The notes below the pieces were generated by a model. The model made no database searches, was not told the origin of the DNA, and saw nothing but the letters and a program-made list of their open reading frames with translations. A DNA stretch of 7,724 nt, taken from positions 1 through 7,724 of the forward strand of contig CADCQU010000128.1 of the NCBI GenBank assembly GCA_902803635.1, given 5' to 3'. The translations under genes were made by a program, and so were the position numbers. Below, piece by piece: positions 5,635 to 7,724 of this stretch. How positions within the stretch are numbered: position 1 is the first letter of the stretch; every line of letters begins with the position of its first letter. This DNA comes from an uncultured Lachnospiraceae bacterium. GTDB lineage: Bacteria > Bacillota > Clostridia > Lachnospirales > Lachnospiraceae.

Positions 5635-6597
5635 TCATCTGCATGGTAGGTCGAATCTTTCTCTGGCTACTTTTGCCATAAATGCGGCTACGGCCTCCGT
5701 GTTTTCAAAATCGGAGCGGCGAAGCCAGATAGCATCCTTCTCACGGCGGAACCATGTTTCCTGCCGCTTCGCATAATGACGGCTGTCTCGCTTGATGATG
5801 CGTACGGCTTCCGCTAAATCAACCTTCCCATCGAGGTAATCGAGAAGCTCCTTGTAGCCGAGGCCCTGCATCGAGACCATGTCGCGTCGGCAGCCCATCG
5901 CGGCGAGGTACTGCACCTCGTCGAGGAGGCCGGCCTCCATCATGGCATCGACGCGGGCATCGATGCGGCGATAGAGCTTTTCCCGGTCGTCAGTAAGAAC
6001 GAACTGCAGAAGGTTATAGGGCGAGGGCTTCGCCGCTTCCCTTTCGTTGTGCCGACAAATGCTCTCCCCGACAATCTGATAGTATTCGATGGCCCGGATA
6101 ACGCGCTTTACGTTGTTTGGATGGATGCTGTCGGCCGCCTCCGAATCCATTTGCCGAAGCTTCTCGTGCAAGGCCTCGTTGCCATTTGCCGAAGCATAGG
6201 AAAGGAGCTCTTCCCGGAGTGCCGGGTCGGCATCCCCCTCGGAGAAATCGATGTCCCGCGTCACGGCCTGGATATAGAAGCCCGTCCCGCCACAGAGAAT
6301 CGGCAAATGCCCGCGACCGTAGATTTCCGAGAGGACCTTTTTTGCAAGTTCCTGGTACCTGGCCGCGTCGAAGGCCTCGGTCGGGTCCGCCACGTCCAGC
6401 AAATGGTGCGGCACGCCGCACATTTCACCCTTCGTGATCTTGGCGGAACCGATGTCCATCGCACGGTAGACCTGCATGGAATCTGCCGAGACGACCTCGC
6501 CGCCGATTTTCTGCGCGAGCAACACGGCGGTCTCGCTCTTTCCTACCCCCGTCGGCCCCGCAAGGATGATCAAGGGATCTTTTCTTCTTTGTTCCAT
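5635..6597 (-). CDS. miaA: tRNA dimethylallyltransferase
   Basis: A 320-residue enzyme of normal family length that transfers the dimethylallyl group from DMAPP to N6 of adenosine 37 in tRNAs reading UNN codons, stabilising codon-anticodon pairing. Family landmarks in order are the P-loop GPTGVGKS (14-21), SADSMQVYRAMDIGSAK (37-53, with Asp39 as the probable general base), GVPHHLLD (61-68), CGGTGFY (102-108), HPNNVKRVIRAIE (159-171), GLGYKE near residue 250 and RHYAKRQETWFRRE toward the C-terminus. The start is ATG at 6597, with AAAAGGTG 5 nt upstream. It lies 140 bp downstream of mutL on the same strand, the common mutL-miaA order, and is probably cotranscribed with it; no separate promoter was recognised. 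It is complete and shows no defects. Confidence 0.96.
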   Translation of the reverse strand: MEQRRKDPLIILAGPTGVGKSETAVLLAQKIGGEVVSADSMQVYRAMDIGSAKITKGEMCGVPHHLLDVADPTEAFDAARYQELAKKVLSEIYGRGHLPILCGGTGFYIQAVTRDIDFSEGDADPALREELLSYASANGNEALHEKLRQMDSEAADSIHPNNVKRVIRAIEYYQIVGESICRHNEREAAKPSPYNLLQFVLTDDREKLYRRIDARVDAMMEAGLLDEVQYLAAMGCRRDMVSMQGLGYKELLDYLDGKVDLAEAVRIIKRDSRHYAKRQETWFRREKDAIWLRRSDFENTEAVAAFMAKVARERFDLPCR

Positions 6598-6673
6598 AGA
6601 ATCACCTTTTCATAGAAAAATCTGTAACAGTTCAGCACCCCTAAAATCGCACTTTCTCTCTCCGTGAAGGGCT

Positions 6674-6700
6674 TGTCATTCTGAGCGAAACGAAGAATCC
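6674..6700 (+). repeat. Solitary copy of the palindromic repeat found inside mutL
   Basis: TGTCATTCTGAGCGAAACGA followed by AGAATCC matches the complement of the 27-bp element at 7455-7481 at 24 of 27 positions. Orientation is opposite to the copies in mutL relative to the gene. It lies in the 140-bp mutL-miaA gap, showing that this element exists as a free intergenic repeat as well as inside a gene. The outer arms TTCTGAG and the matching GAA/GAATCC side form an imperfect hairpin, so it might also affect readthrough into miaA. Confidence 0.75.
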
Positions 6701-6737
6701 CTTAGGAAAGACAGGAAATCTGAAGCGTAACAAAAAA

Positions 6738-7724
6738 TCAGACAATTCGCTTAAAGCGTTTTTCGAGGTCCTTCTCGGTAAATGCGATGATTGTGGGCCG
6801 CCCGTGCGGGCAATGGTAGGGATCCTCGCAGAGGAAGAGCTCGTCGATGAGAGCTTCCGCTTCCGCCGGTGTGAGCATGTCGCCGCCCTTGACGGCGGCC
6901 TTGCAGGCCTCTGTGGCAATCCGAAGAATATAGATGGAAAGCTTTTTAGGGTCCCGGCTGGTCTCCAGATGGTCGAGCATCTCGGTAAAGAGCTGCCTGG
7001 AGCCGAGCATGGAGAGATGGTAGGGAACCGCGCTCACCTTGTATTCGCGTCCGCCGAAGGGCTCAATCTCGAAGCCGGTGGCCGTGAACGCCTCCAGGTA
7101 CTCGTCGAGGAGAGCCTTCTCCTCAAGCGTCGCCGTGAAAATGAGCGGCGGGCTGACCATTTGCTGTGTCACGCTGCTGTTCTGGTACATTTTCGTGAAA
7201 CGCTCGTAAAGCACCTTCTCGTGGGCGGCGTGCTGGTCGATGAGGTAGAGCTCGCTTCCGTACTCGACAATCCAGTATGTCCGGAAGGCGCAGCCAAGGA
7301 TCCGTCGACGGGACTTTGCCTTCGGGGAGAGAATGCCGGGGAGAAGCTCCTGCTGTTCGTAAGTGGCAACAGGTGTGCTTTCGGGGAACTCTTCTGAGAG
7401 CGTGGTTTGCGGACTCCGGGCAGAAGCCGGTACTGTGTCCGCTGACATTTGTGGGGATCCTTCGCTTCGCTCAGGATGACAGGCGGAAGTGTCTGGAATG
7501 CCCGCTGAGGCGCTGTTCGCAGATGTTTGCCGGGATCCTTCGCTTCGCTCAGGATGACAGGCGGGAGCTTCCGGTATGCCGGTTGAAGCGTTGTTCGCGG
7601 ACGGCTGCCGGGATCCTTCGCTTCGCTCAGGATGACAGGCGGAAACGTCCGGGATGCCGGCTGAGGCGTTGTTCGCGGACGGCTGCCGGGATTCTTCGCT
7701 TCGCTCAGGATGACGGGCGGGAGC
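6738..7724 (-). CDS. mutL: DNA mismatch repair protein MutL, linker and C-terminal endonuclease domain (5' part outside window)
   Basis: The - strand frame is open from the window edge to the TGA at 6738-6740, giving the last 328 residues; the N-terminal ATPase is beyond 7724. The ATG at 7448 is an internal Met in a degenerate repeat, not a start. Visible residues 1-90 are a tandem-repeat linker and about 91-135 a Ser/Thr/Pro/Glu-rich stretch. The dimerisation/endonuclease domain then begins at SRRRILGCAF. It holds DQHAAHEKVLYE (163-174), a perfect DQHA(x)2E(x)4E metal-binding motif, plus ACKAAVKGGD (273-282) and CPHGRP (305-310), all hallmarks of the nicking MutL type used where MutH is absent. 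QQMVSP (about 187-192) aligns in position with the clamp-binding motif of Bacillus MutL. MutL links MutS mismatch recognition to strand incision. It is followed by miaA. Confidence 0.95.
   Translation of the reverse strand, partial: APARHPERSEESRQPSANNASAGIPDVSACHPERSEGSRQPSANNASTGIPEAPACHPERSEGSRQTSANSASAGIPDTSACHPERSEGSPQMSADTVPASARSPQTTLSEEFPESTPVATYEQQELLPGILSPKAKSRRRILGCAFRTYWIVEYGSELYLIDQHAAHEKVLYERFTKMYQNSSVTQQMVSPPLIFTATLEEKALLDEYLEAFTATGFEIEPFGGREYKVSAVPYHLSMLGSRQLFTEMLDHLETSRDPKKLSIYILRIATEACKAAVKGGDMLTPAEAEALIDELFLCEDPYHCPHGRPTIIAFTEKDLEKRFKRIV
7455..7724 (-). repeat. In-frame 78-bp tandem repeats built on a dispersed palindromic element, within mutL
   Basis: Units start at 7455, 7533, 7611 and 7689 with an exact 78-bp period; the last is cut by the window edge. 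Each begins (+ strand) with the 27-bp element GGATCCTTCGCTTCGCTCAG+GATGACA (GGATTC and a final G in the fourth), followed by a 51-bp spacer that is also conserved. On the mutL strand they read as 26-residue repeats containing CHPERSEGSRQ, then PSANNASAGIPD with small variations (RHPERSEESRQ in the outermost). Because 78 is a multiple of three, copy number changes keep the frame. A diverged partial unit (QMSADTVPASA) extends toward 7410. Confidence 0.93.

Noticed and set aside
7446..7448. ATG as the start of a short MutL C-terminal protein
   Set aside because: The frame stays open through the whole repeat array to the window edge, and this Met replaces Pro or Thr of other repeat units.
7455..7724. 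CRISPR-like array
   Set aside because: The spacer portions are themselves repeated, the period is 78 bp and the array is read in frame within mutL, so it is a tandem repeat.

Overview
The window is ordinary chromosomal DNA from a GC-rich member of the Bacillota. The evidence is Gram-positive style ribosome sites (AAAGGAGGTG-type), a MutL of the endonuclease type, and a UvrX-like Y-family polymerase paired with a YolD-like protein. Two families of short palindromic repeats scattered through it are of a kind familiar from Firmicutes genomes. A finer placement (Negativicutes or Clostridia) is a guess I cannot test here.

Layout, left to right. The 3' part of a patatin-like phospholipase gene (+, ends 582) converges on an alpha/beta hydrolase gene (-, 663-1460). 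Between them lies a strong bipartite hairpin flanked by a 17-bp direct repeat. The hydrolase has its own extended -10 promoter (about 1608-1636) and an unusual leader of four imperfect 30-34 bp repeats. A palindromic GC-rich repeat follows (1676-1731). Then comes a consensus promoter (TTGACA, 17 bp, TATACT) embedded in a set of similar CAC-NNNN-GTR sites and followed by a perfect 8+4+8 palindrome.

That promoter drives the accessory centrepiece, four genes on the + strand: an XRE-family repressor (1904-2437), an ImmA/IrrE-type zinc metalloprotease (2688-3437, GTG start), a Y-family translesion DNA polymerase (3517-4920, GTG start) and a YolD-like protein (5050-5604). By analogy with IrrE/DdrO and ImmA/ImmR, the likely logic is that the repressor shuts its own promoter and the protease destroys or inactivates it after a signal such as DNA damage. 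The mutagenic polymerase and its YolD partner would then be made. No LexA-type box was recognised, so this may be a LexA-independent mutagenesis cassette. The repressor-protease gap (2438-2687) is filled with nested palindromic repeats related to the copy upstream of the promoter.

On the - strand the window ends in the housekeeping pair mutL (6738 to beyond 7724, partial) and miaA (5635-6597), which converge on the YolD gene. The striking point is in mutL. Its linker coding region contains a tandem array of 78-bp units, each carrying a copy of a dispersed palindromic repeat, read in frame as 26-residue protein repeats. The array runs off the window edge. A solitary copy of the same element, inverted, lies in the mutL-miaA gap. 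The only non-genic stretch over 300 bp is 1461-1903, which holds the hydrolase leader repeats and promoter, the palindromic repeat, and the cassette promoter with its candidate operators. I see no tRNA, rRNA, CRISPR array, transposase or replication origin.
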